Shown: positions 1-5,016 of the stretch, in pieces
Numbering within the stretch: position 1 is the first letter of the stretch
Layout: the number at the start of each line of letters is the position of its first letter
Source of the DNA: an uncultured Bacilli bacterium
GTDB lineage: Bacteria; Bacillota_I; Bacilli_A; RF39; UBA660
Assembly: GCA_947624475.1 (NCBI GenBank)
Contig: CANQKK010000054.1
Span: forward strand, 1-5,865
Direction: 5' to 3'
DNA: 5,865 nt
The notes under the pieces: generated by a model
Seen by the model: the letters and a program-made list of their open reading frames with translations, nothing else
What the model was told of the DNA's origin: nothing
Database searches by the model: none
Position numbers and translations under genes: made by a program

Positions 1-11
1 AATGAAAAAGG

Positions 12-29
12 GGAAGCCATTTGGCTTCC
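12..29. repeat. GGAAGCC inverted repeat (hairpin)
   Basis: A perfect 7-bp inverted repeat, GGAAGCC and GGCTTCC, surrounds an ATTT loop. No T tract follows on the + strand, but five A residues at 5-9 mean that a - strand transcript would read a T run just after the hairpin. It could be a - strand terminator, an operator-like palindrome, or part of a tandem hairpin with the next one. No - strand gene ends here within the window, so the role is open. Confidence 0.55.
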
Positions 30-31
30 GG

Positions 32-75
32 AATGAATAATGGAAATTACAAATTTTCATTATTCATTTTTTCTT
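32..75 (+). terminator. Rho-independent terminator of an upstream + strand gene
   Basis: A 17-bp stem (32-48 with 52-68, one G-T wobble) closes on a 3-nt ACA loop and runs directly into TTTTTT (67-72). The stem is AT-rich but long and uninterrupted. It most likely ends a + strand transcript from a gene lying left of the window. Confidence 0.7.
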
Positions 76-82
76 GTACAAT
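54..82 (+). promoter_or_regulatory. Weak candidate promoter for the ferritin-like gene
   Basis: TTTTCA (54-59), a 17-bp spacer and TACAAT (77-82) give a 4/6 plus 5/6 match to the sigma-A consensus. Transcription would begin near 89. The -35 lies inside the right arm of the preceding terminator, so this call is tentative. Confidence 0.3.
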
Positions 83-86
83 TTTT

Positions 87-116
87 CCTAAATATCTACA
101 TATTAGATTTAGGAGG
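87..116 (+). promoter_or_regulatory. Inverted repeat overlapping the ribosome binding site
   Basis: CCTAAAT (87-93) pairs with ATTTAGG (107-113). Three more pairs (96-98 with 104-106) follow a 2-nt bulge and close a 5-nt loop. The right arm shares AGG with the AGGAGG ribosome binding site at 111-116, which sits 7 nt before the ATG at 124. As RNA it could mask half of that site; as DNA it could be an operator. If transcription really starts near 89, part of the left arm is absent from the RNA, which favours an operator. Confidence 0.4.
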
Positions 117-123
117 ATAAAAG

Positions 124-552
124 ATGAAAGAAGATATTAATGCACTAGATGAAGTTCATAAAGGCGCTTGTATGGGTAAAGATGCAATCCATTTTATTAT
201 GGACAAGGTAGAAGATTCTAAATTGAAAGATGTATTAAATAAGCAGTATCAAGATTATCAGGATATAGCCAAGAGAGTGGAGGAGATTTATCCAAAATAT
301 AATAAGGGAAAACCACACGAAACAGGAGCGATGACTAAAGCCATGACTTGGTCTGGAGTAGAAATGAAAACTCTTACAGATCATAGTGATTCTAAAATTG
401 CAGAACTTTTATTACAAGGTGTGAACATGGGAATTATTGAGGGGAGAAAACTCTTGAATAATAAAAATATTGATCAGGAAGTAAATGATATTATTAATAA
501 ATATGTATCCATGCAAGAAGTTAGCGTCGAAGTATTAAAAGGCTATTTATAA
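124..552 (+). CDS. Small helical ferritin-like protein, function unknown
   Basis: This 142-residue soluble protein has no signal peptide or membrane segment. The sequence reads as a four-helix bundle: roughly residues 5-38, 40-57, 68-112 and 117-141, with a glycine/proline-containing turn near 57-67. The pattern GACMGKDAI near the N-terminus and the segment MTWSGVEMKTLTD (74-86) resemble small uncharacterised ferritin-like or DUF2383-like proteins of Clostridia and Bacilli; this is from memory and unverified. Possible metal-binding side chains are E10, H12, H23, E53, E80, H87 and E107, but I see no full ExxH ferritin motif, so metal binding is not shown. The start is supported by AGGAGG 7 nt upstream. 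It is monocistronic, with a terminator immediately after the stop. Base composition matches its neighbours. Confidence 0.75.
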   Translation: MKEDINALDEVHKGACMGKDAIHFIMDKVEDSKLKDVLNKQYQDYQDIAKRVEEIYPKYNKGKPHETGAMTKAMTWSGVEMKTLTDHSDSKIAELLLQGVNMGIIEGRKLLNNKNIDQEVNDIINKYVSMQEVSVEVLKGYL

Positions 553-579
553 AACTTCATTTCATGAAGTTTTTTGTTT
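551..579. terminator. Bidirectional terminator between convergent genes
   Basis: A perfect 10-bp stem (551-560 with 564-573) with a TTC loop is followed by a T-rich run (570-575, then TTTC) on the + strand. Reading the - strand, the same stem ends in TTTT. It contains the end of the + strand stop codon (TAA, 550-552). The stop codon of the - strand gene (TGA, 564-562) lies across its loop, so one structure serves both genes, whose reading frames are only 9 nt apart. Confidence 0.85.
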
Positions 580-1473
580 CTTTTTGTATAAATTATATAC
601 TAGTATTAAAATAATACTTATTACTAAAAAGATAGTTACATCTATCCATAAAGATTTAATTATTGGATTGATAATTAGAGATATGATTTCAACAAATTGA
701 GGTGTTACCATTTCAATATTTATTAATTTTAGAATTAGGATAATGGATAGATTAAATACAGTAGTAAAGATAGTATAAATTAAAAATAATTTTCCGATAG
801 TTTTTGCCCATTTGAATTCTTGTAGATTCAGTAGTATTAATGAGATCAAGAAAAGTGCTAAAATGCCACTTATGACCGCTATGAAACTATTGCTTATAAA
901 GATAGAAATTCTATCTAGAATGTCTTGTACTGAGATATTTTCATATACTTTGATATCAGATAAATTGACGTCTTTTAATATTTCTTTAGGAGAAGGGAAG
1001 AAGCTTAATACTTCTTTTTCATGAGTATCTAAATATGTGTAGATATTTTCAGCATATTCTTTTACATAAATTTCTTCGTTAGATGGTAATTCACTTTCAA
1101 TGATATCTAAGTTAGATTTTATTAGTTCTTTGATATCATCAATAGTTATAGTTAAGTCTTCTTTACCATTTAATAAATATTCGGTAGCATTACTTAAATA
1201 AGTACTGACAAAATTTTTCGTTCCTTCAGAGTTTAATATTTTTTCAGTAGTATTATCCGGAATACCAATATAAGATAATGCACTATCAATGTTATCTAGA
1301 ACATCGTTTTCGTTTTGATCTAAGTTACTTAATGTAGTGCTTAAATCTAATTTTTCAATGATATTATTTATGTTGTCATGAGTAAATTCTCTTCTTATAA
1401 TTAGACTTGATGTTAATATAATCATTGTAAAGATAGTTAGGATAGATATAATAACACTTAAAAATTTTTTCAC
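562..1473 (-). CDS. Membrane protein with large extracytoplasmic domain, unrecognised
   Basis: I do not recognise this family. Starting from GTG at 1473 (product MKKFLSV...), the 303-residue protein has an N-terminal hydrophobic helix at about residues 4-26. A hydrophilic, acidic, mostly helical segment of about 165 residues follows and is probably outside the cell. Three more membrane helices lie at about 194-216, 228-250 and 272-294, and the tail is lysine-rich (YKKKQK). The positive-inside rule puts both ends in the cytoplasm. Start choice: upstream in-frame GTG (1482) and ATG (1479) exist, but AGGTGAT covers 1477-1483 and overlaps both. That leaves GTG 1473 at good spacing, and a lysine-rich MKKFL start fits a membrane protein. 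A TATAAT box ends only about 18 nt upstream of this start. It is monocistronic and ends in the shared terminator. A sensor, protease-like or envelope role cannot be assigned. Confidence 0.75.
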   Translation of the reverse strand: MKKFLSVIISILTIFTMIILTSSLIIRREFTHDNINNIIEKLDLSTTLSNLDQNENDVLDNIDSALSYIGIPDNTTEKILNSEGTKNFVSTYLSNATEYLLNGKEDLTITIDDIKELIKSNLDIIESELPSNEEIYVKEYAENIYTYLDTHEKEVLSFFPSPKEILKDVNLSDIKVYENISVQDILDRISIFISNSFIAVISGILALFLISLILLNLQEFKWAKTIGKLFLIYTIFTTVFNLSIILILKLINIEMVTPQFVEIISLIINPIIKSLWIDVTIFLVISIILILVYNLYKKKQKTS

Positions 1474-1490
1474 TTTCATCACCTAAGAAT

Positions 1491-1519
1491 ATTATAGTTT
1501 AATTTTTTTAATATTGCAA
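1491..1519 (-). promoter_or_regulatory. Promoter of the membrane protein gene
   Basis: On the - strand, TTGCAA (1519-1514), a 17-bp spacer and a perfect TATAAT (1496-1491) form a good sigma-A promoter. The predicted start near 1484 gives a very short 5' leader of about 11 nt before GTG 1473. Such a leader would barely contain the ribosome binding site. Confidence 0.65.
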
Positions 1520-1536
1520 ATTATTTATTTTAGAAT
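1508..1536 (+). promoter_or_regulatory. Weak candidate promoter for uvsE
   Basis: TTAATA (1508-1513), a 17-bp spacer and TAGAAT (1531-1536) give a 4/6 plus 5/6 consensus match. The site overlaps the opposing promoter of the divergent membrane protein gene. The match is weak in so AT-rich a region, but the intergenic space offers few alternatives. Confidence 0.3.
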
Positions 1537-1576
1537 ATTAATCTTTTTAGGGTAAATATTAATAATGGTGATTTAT

Positions 1577-2497
1577 ATGAGAATAAGACTTGGTTATGTG
1601 GCTATTTCTAAAGCTTTGGACATTACTAGTTCGAGTCCTTTTACTTATAGTGAATATTTGAAAGATAAAAATTTGAATAAATTAGATAAAATTATTGTTT
1701 CAAATTTGGAAGCGTTAGAAAAAATAATTGATTATAATATAAAAAATAATATTCACTTTTATAGAATTTCCTCGAAAATTATTCCCCTTGCTACTAAAGA
1801 TGATGTCGAATTTGATTATATTTTGAAATATAAATTGTATTATGATAGAATAGGTGAAAAAATCAAAAAAAGTAAAATGCGAATAGATTTTCATCCTGAT
1901 CAATTTTGTGTTTTAAATAGTACTAAGAAAGAAGTGGTGGAGAACAGTATAAAAATTTTAGAATACCACTATAAAATATTAAATGCTTTAGGAATTGACA
2001 AAAAGATTCTTGTTATTCATGTTGGAAGTAATGTTTTTGGGAAAGAAAAATCAATTAAAAGATTTATTAATAATTTTAGAAAATTGCCTAAATATATTAG
2101 AGATATTATTGCTATCGAGAATGATGATAAGGTATTTAATGTTTCGGATGTTATTCGAATATCTAAAGAAATAAATGTTCCGGTAGTACTTGATTATCAT
2201 CATCATAAATGTAATGAAAGTTTTTTTGATTTTGCAGATATATTTGATACGTGGAAAGAAGATGTACCAAAAATTCATTTTTCATCTCCTCGAAATAAAA
2301 AAGATTTCCGTAGTCACAGTGATTATATTGATTCTTCTGATTTTATTAAATTTATAGGTGATATTAAGAAATTTGAAAGAGATATTGATATTATGTTAGA
2401 GTGTAAGTGTAAGGATGATAGTTTGTTTAGATTAGTTAGGCAAATTAAATATAAGACCGATTATAATTTTATTGATGATACAACTTTTTTGGTTTAA
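1577..2497 (+). CDS. uvsE: UV damage endonuclease UvsE
   Basis: UvsE/UVDE nicks DNA 5' to UV photoproducts and other distorting lesions, starting an excision repair route independent of UvrABC. The 306-residue protein has the family's TIM-barrel landmarks in order: MRIRLGYVAIS (1-11), FYRISSKIIPL (61-71), DFHPDQF (104-110), IHVGS (147-151), IENDD (180-184), VLDYHHHK (204-211), KIHFSSPR (232-239), SHSDYI (246-251) and MLECKCKD (273-280). Aligned from memory with the Thermus enzyme, all eight metal ligands are present: H106, H148, E181, D206, H209 (within the HHH run), H234, H247 and E275. K232 matches the lysine reported as modified. An ATG at 1565 would add four residues. ATG 1577 is preferred because GGTGAT lies 4 nt upstream and because family members start at this motif. 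The length is usual. The gene is monocistronic, divergent from a membrane protein and convergent with a metal exporter gene. Confidence 0.95.
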   Translation: MRIRLGYVAISKALDITSSSPFTYSEYLKDKNLNKLDKIIVSNLEALEKIIDYNIKNNIHFYRISSKIIPLATKDDVEFDYILKYKLYYDRIGEKIKKSKMRIDFHPDQFCVLNSTKKEVVENSIKILEYHYKILNALGIDKKILVIHVGSNVFGKEKSIKRFINNFRKLPKYIRDIIAIENDDKVFNVSDVIRISKEINVPVVLDYHHHKCNESFFDFADIFDTWKEDVPKIHFSSPRNKKDFRSHSDYIDSSDFIKFIGDIKKFERDIDIMLECKCKDDSLFRLVRQIKYKTDYNFIDDTTFLV

Positions 2498-2542
2498 GTT
2501 TATCGATAGATTATAAAAAATGAGAATAAAAGATAATAAATA

Positions 2543-2563
2543 AAAAGCACTCTTGGGGCTTTT
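2543..2563. terminator. Probable bidirectional terminator between uvsE and the exporter gene
   Basis: AAAAGC (2543-2548) pairs with GCTTTT (2558-2563) around a 9-nt loop. On the - strand the hairpin ends in TTTTT followed by ATTTATT, a reasonable termination signal directly after the exporter stop codon (TAG, 2566-2564). On the + strand it ends in TTTTCT. The 6-bp stem is short, so strength is uncertain. Confidence 0.5.
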
Positions 2564-3412
2564 CTAAGTTAATCTTTGAATTATTTCGATTATTAAACCT
2601 GATGATGCTCCTATTACATATAGTATTAGTGCTATTTTGATATTTTCTTTGATATTTTTATTTTCTTTAAATAGAACTAGTAGGGCACTACCACTTCCGG
2701 TGAGAAGACCTCCAATTAAGGATGCAAAACTTACGATGTTACTTAAATATAATTTAGTTAGAATAACACTTGCACCACAGTTAGGAATCAGACCGATGAT
2801 ACTTGCAATAAAAGGGGCAATGATACTATTTTTGAGAAGAATTTTAGATACATTTTCCTCTCCAATGTATGTTAGAGCACTATTTATAACTAGTGTCGAT
2901 ATGAAAATAAAAATTAATATATTTAGAGTGTGTTTAATAGTGGATTTTATAATACTTTTATCACAATGACAGTGGTCATTGTCGCATATGTGATAATTTT
3001 CTTTCTGTTCTTTTTTTCTTTTTTTTCTTATAATAAAGTCAATTATTATACCGTATATGAGACCAATAAAAATTTTTATTAAAAGAATTTTTGTTATTGT
3101 AATTAAACCGACATTTTGTGACATTAATATTGGAACCATCTCGTCACTAGTTGATAAATAAATAGATATTAATGTTCCTAAAGTTATAATCCTAGTTATG
3201 TAAAGATTAGTTGCCATGACAGAGAATCCGCATTGGGGTATAGCACCTAATAAAGAACCAAAGATGGGGCCATATTTTTTACCACGAGTTATTATTTTTT
3301 TATTTTTTGATGATATTTTGTGTTCGATAAATTCAATTATTAAAAATGCTATAAATAGAAACGGTATTAATTTTAGGGTATCGATAATAGTATCTCTAAA
3401 AATATTTAACAT
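2564..3412 (-). CDS. Putative heavy-metal/manganese exporter, ArsP_2-type permease
   Basis: This 282-residue integral membrane protein is built from two related halves. Each half carries a membrane segment with a proline-cysteine-glycine motif: AIPQCGFS (57-64) and LIPNCGAS (208-215). These are followed by similar stretches containing TNLYITRI (68-75) and TKLYLSNI (219-226). This duplicated architecture matches the ArsP_2/putative manganese transporter family, annotated elsewhere as an arsenic or heavy-metal efflux permease; the substrate is not established by sequence. Between the halves, after a basic stretch (RKKRKKEQK), is a cytoplasmic loop dense in metal ligands: H141, C143, D144, D146, H147, C148, H149, C150. 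An acidic pair (D90, E91) in the first half and GSGSA (239-243) in the second occupy equivalent positions. The start is supported by GAGGTGG 4 nt upstream. It lies downstream of the orphan gene on the same strand, but has its own promoter. Confidence 0.82.
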   Translation of the reverse strand: MLNIFRDTIIDTLKLIPFLFIAFLIIEFIEHKISSKNKKIITRGKKYGPIFGSLLGAIPQCGFSVMATNLYITRIITLGTLISIYLSTSDEMVPILMSQNVGLITITKILLIKIFIGLIYGIIIDFIIRKKRKKEQKENYHICDNDHCHCDKSIIKSTIKHTLNILIFIFISTLVINSALTYIGEENVSKILLKNSIIAPFIASIIGLIPNCGASVILTKLYLSNIVSFASLIGGLLTGSGSALLVLFKENKNIKENIKIALILYVIGASSGLIIEIIQRLT

Positions 3413-3437
3413 TTTTCCACCTCTTATTCTATCAAAA

Positions 3438-3466
3438 ATTATATCATTATTTTAATTTTTGTTCAA
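3438..3466 (-). promoter_or_regulatory. Extended -10 promoter of the exporter gene
   Basis: On the - strand, TTGAAC (3466-3461), a 17-bp spacer and TATAAT (3443-3438) are preceded by TGA in the extended -10 position (3446-3444). The -35 box directly abuts the TAA stop of the upstream gene (3469-3467). Transcription would start near 3431, giving a leader of about 19 nt. I see no metal-regulator palindrome over it. Confidence 0.7.
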
Positions 3467-4405
3467 TTAGAATTGTCTAAATGATTTTTTATCTCTTGTT
3501 TTAGATTTTGGAAGATTTTGTATTTCTTCTTGTTTTTCTTTTAAATTTTCAGATAATATAATAGATGCAATATGACTTAGTAAACTATCCTTGCTTATCG
3601 GGAAATTATCTTGATAATGATTAACAATTGAAATGTAAAGACTTATGTTATCGTTTATTGCTTTTTTGGTTGAAAGTTTGGCATCTGTTATTGCCGAAGA
3701 TAAATAACTATCGTAACTTTCATAATTTGCATGTTTGTATGTAGATTTTAAATTTTTTCTTGCAATATTAAGTAGTTTAAGAAAATCTTTTGTGTATTCA
3801 CTTACTTTTTGATTTTGGTTAGTTATAATTAATTTTGGATTACAGTCTAAATCATTTTCCCAACTATGAAGAAAAGGATCTTTTGACCATTTGATAATAG
3901 CACTATCATAATTATTTATACAATCTAAATTAAATAGTAGTAGTGTCGGGACAAACCATTTTGAAAATACATCGCTATAAAAATTAAGAGACCATATATC
4001 TACAAAAACACCGTCATAGACGTCTGCTAGTTTTTGGAAGTCGACGGTTTTATATCTTTCAACGTTTGGATTTATATTATTTAGGTACTTATTTAGATAA
4101 GGATACTTATTAGTTAATGAAAGAAAATTTTGAAAATTATCTATTTTGAGAATTTTTGCATTTTCTTTTAAAGTGAATAGGCAGGCATTTTTCCAATCTC
4201 TAAAAAATGTTTTGTTTTTATTATCGTCATAAAATAAATATTTATACCATTCGGATAAGCACTCTTTTGGGTCATCTATATATTTTGAAGACCAAAGTCC
4301 ACCATCTGGTTTGAAACTATAATTATCTAGTGGATTAATTATTGGTTTAAATAAATCTTTTGATAAGATACTTTTACCTATTGATATGTATTTGTTTTTT
4401 TTCAT
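3467..4405 (-). CDS. Orphan protein with KPDGGLWSS motif, possible ADP-ribosyltransferase-like fold
   Basis: I do not recognise a named family for this 312-residue soluble protein, which has no signal peptide or membrane helix. The N-terminal two thirds hold an early strand YISIGKS (6-12), the motif KPDGGLWSSKY (32-42), an FRDWKNACLFTLKENAKILKI-like stretch (68-88), YDGVFVDIW (130-138) and FVPTLLLFNLDCI (151-163). Proteins with a KPxGGLWxS motif, a YD(A/G) strand and a terminal FNxD strand recur in Firmicutes and phages. I associate them loosely with ADP-ribosyltransferase-like folds, where a G-L-W/Y-x-S segment follows an early Y/R/H strand; this is memory-based and unproven. The C-terminal third (203-300) is helical and charged, ending KTRDKKSFRQF. 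There are seven Trp, all TGG. The start is supported by AAGGAAG 5 nt upstream and a promoter. No terminator follows, so readthrough into the exporter gene is possible. No antitoxin-like partner is adjacent. Confidence 0.7.
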   Translation of the reverse strand: MKKNKYISIGKSILSKDLFKPIINPLDNYSFKPDGGLWSSKYIDDPKECLSEWYKYLFYDDNKNKTFFRDWKNACLFTLKENAKILKIDNFQNFLSLTNKYPYLNKYLNNINPNVERYKTVDFQKLADVYDGVFVDIWSLNFYSDVFSKWFVPTLLLFNLDCINNYDSAIIKWSKDPFLHSWENDLDCNPKLIITNQNQKVSEYTKDFLKLLNIARKNLKSTYKHANYESYDSYLSSAITDAKLSTKKAINDNISLYISIVNHYQDNFPISKDSLLSHIASIILSENLKEKQEEIQNLPKSKTRDKKSFRQF

Positions 4406-4430
4406 TATATCTTCCTTTTTTTGCTTAATT

Positions 4431-4459
4431 ATAATACTTTATTTATATTTTAAAGTCAA
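4431..4459 (-). promoter_or_regulatory. Promoter of the orphan gene
   Basis: On the - strand, TTGACT (4459-4454), a 17-bp spacer and TATTAT (4436-4431) each match the sigma-A consensus at 5/6 positions. The predicted start near 4424 gives a leader of about 19 nt carrying AAGGAAG. A perfect TATAAT lies at 4433-4428 but would need a 20-bp spacer. Confidence 0.65.
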
Positions 4460-4589
4460 TATTAAATTTATTGTTTCTTGAAAAAATGTTATTTTATGTT
4501 TAAATTTAATTGTTTTTAATTAATATTATCGATTGTATAATTTTTTCCTTTGTGACATAGTATTTAATTAAAAAGTAATGTGATAAATT
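4460..4589. other. AT-rich spacer without recognisable gene
   Basis: This is the middle of the 310-bp divergent region between the orphan gene and rpsF. It is nearly all A and T, with short palindromic runs such as TTAATTAA-like segments. A TATAAT at 4536-4541 lacks a good -35. I find no open reading frame, RNA gene or convincing terminator. The flanks hold the two divergent promoters, and the right flank also holds the tandem repeat and the rpsF leader. Confidence 0.5.
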
Positions 4590-4626
4590 AAATAAAAAAA
4601 GTTAAAAATAAAAAAAGTTAAAAATA
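4590..4626 (+). repeat. 16-bp A-tract tandem repeat upstream of the rpsF promoter
   Basis: The unit TAAAAAAAGTTAAAAA occurs twice in tandem (4593-4608, 4609-4624). The 16-bp periodicity extends to 4590-4626, a little over two copies. It ends one base before the -35 box at 4628. Phased A tracts in this position fit an UP element that contacts the RNA polymerase alpha subunit, as expected for a highly expressed ribosomal operon. Confidence 0.75.
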
Positions 4627-4627
4627 C

Positions 4628-4656
4628 TTTACTTATTTTGGTAAAATTGCTATAAT
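4628..4656 (+). promoter_or_regulatory. Extended -10 promoter of rpsF-ssb-rpsR
   Basis: TTTACT (4628-4633), a 17-bp spacer and a perfect TATAAT (4651-4656) are preceded by TGC, the extended -10 element (4648-4650). Transcription would begin near G4663, exactly at the 5' edge of the structured leader. With the A-tract repeat upstream this looks like a strong constitutive promoter. Confidence 0.85.
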
Positions 4657-4662
4657 ACTTGT

Positions 4663-4709
4663 GAGCGAAAGCTCCTTGCCCGGTTAGGGCCGTTAGTCCA
4701 AAAGGAGGT
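4663..4709 (+). promoter_or_regulatory. Structured rpsF leader, probable S6:S18 autoregulatory element
   Basis: CTCCTT (4672-4677) is perfectly complementary to AAGGAG (4702-4707), the core of the rpsF ribosome binding site, giving a 6-bp sequestering stem. Inside it GGGC (4687-4690) can pair either with GCCC (4678-4681) or with GTCC (4696-4699). CCG trinucleotides occur at 4680-4682 and 4690-4692. The known S6:S18 leader is a hairpin with an unpaired CCG upstream of rpsF, bound by the S6-S18 complex to repress translation. Position, size and the CCG fit, though I cannot score it against the covariance model. A 5' hairpin GAGC-GAAA-GCTC (4663-4674, GNRA loop) would compete for CTC of the sequestering arm and may act as an opener. 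Confidence 0.72.
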
Positions 4710-4715
4710 GTGATG

Positions 4716-5006
4716 ATGAAGAATTACGAAATAATGTTTATTGTACGACCAGATATCGATGAATCTTCGGTTAAAAATACTGTTAAATCATTAGAGAAAG
4801 TGTTAACAGATCGTAAGGCTAAGATTACTTTATCTAAAGAACTTGGACAAAAAGAATTTGCTTATGAAATTAAGAAATTTAAATCTGGTTATTACTTTTT
4901 GTACAATATTGAAACTAATAGCGATGATGCAGTTAATGAATTTAACAGAGTAGCAAGATTAGATGAAAATGTTGTTAGACATCTTGTTATAAACTTAGAT
5001 AAATAA
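4716..5006 (+). CDS. rpsF: 30S ribosomal protein bS6
   Basis: bS6 is a primary partner of bS18 in the platform of the 30S subunit, binding 16S rRNA as an S6:S18 heterodimer. The 96-residue product opens with the family signature MKNYEIMFIVRP and contains the ferredoxin-like core, with LGQKEFAYEIKKFKSGYYFLYN (about 44-65) and RLDENVVRHLVI (81-92). Length is typical. Three start codons lie in a row: GTG 4710, ATG 4713 and ATG 4716. AGGAGG ends at 4708, which leaves 1, 4 and 7 nt respectively, so 4716 is preferred. It is the first gene of the operon. Its stop codon overlaps the ribosome binding site of ssb, suggesting translational coupling. Translation is probably controlled by the leader structure. 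Confidence 0.96.
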   Translation: MKNYEIMFIVRPDIDESSVKNTVKSLEKVLTDRKAKITLSKELGQKEFAYEIKKFKSGYYFLYNIETNSDDAVNEFNRVARLDENVVRHLVINLDK

Positions 5007-5016
5007 GGAGTGTATA

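Noticed and set aside
812..1024. A 70-codon + strand open frame inside the membrane protein gene
   Set aside because: It lies antisense to a longer membrane protein with a convincing hydrophobicity pattern, has no ribosome binding site that I can see, and resembles no protein.
2637..2969. A 110-codon + strand open frame antisense to the exporter gene
   Set aside because: The - strand frame carries the recognisable family motifs; this frame is a complementary-strand shadow.
3216..3455. A 79-codon + strand open frame spanning the exporter start
   Set aside because: It covers the exporter's start and promoter on the wrong strand and lacks a ribosome binding site.
3464..3475. CAATTAGAATTG as a terminator after the orphan gene
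   Set aside because: It gives at most five AT-rich pairs with a 2-nt loop, too tight to form a stable hairpin.
4536..4541. A perfect TATAAT in the divergent spacer as an additional rpsF promoter
   Set aside because: The hexamer 17 bp upstream (TTTTTA) matches only three positions, there is no TGn extension, and the region is so AT-rich that TATAAT arises by chance.
4663..4709. A tRNA-like or small RNA gene in the GC-richer patch before rpsF
   Set aside because: It is too short for a tRNA, has no acceptor or anticodon arms, and is fully explained as an rpsF leader pairing with the ribosome binding site.
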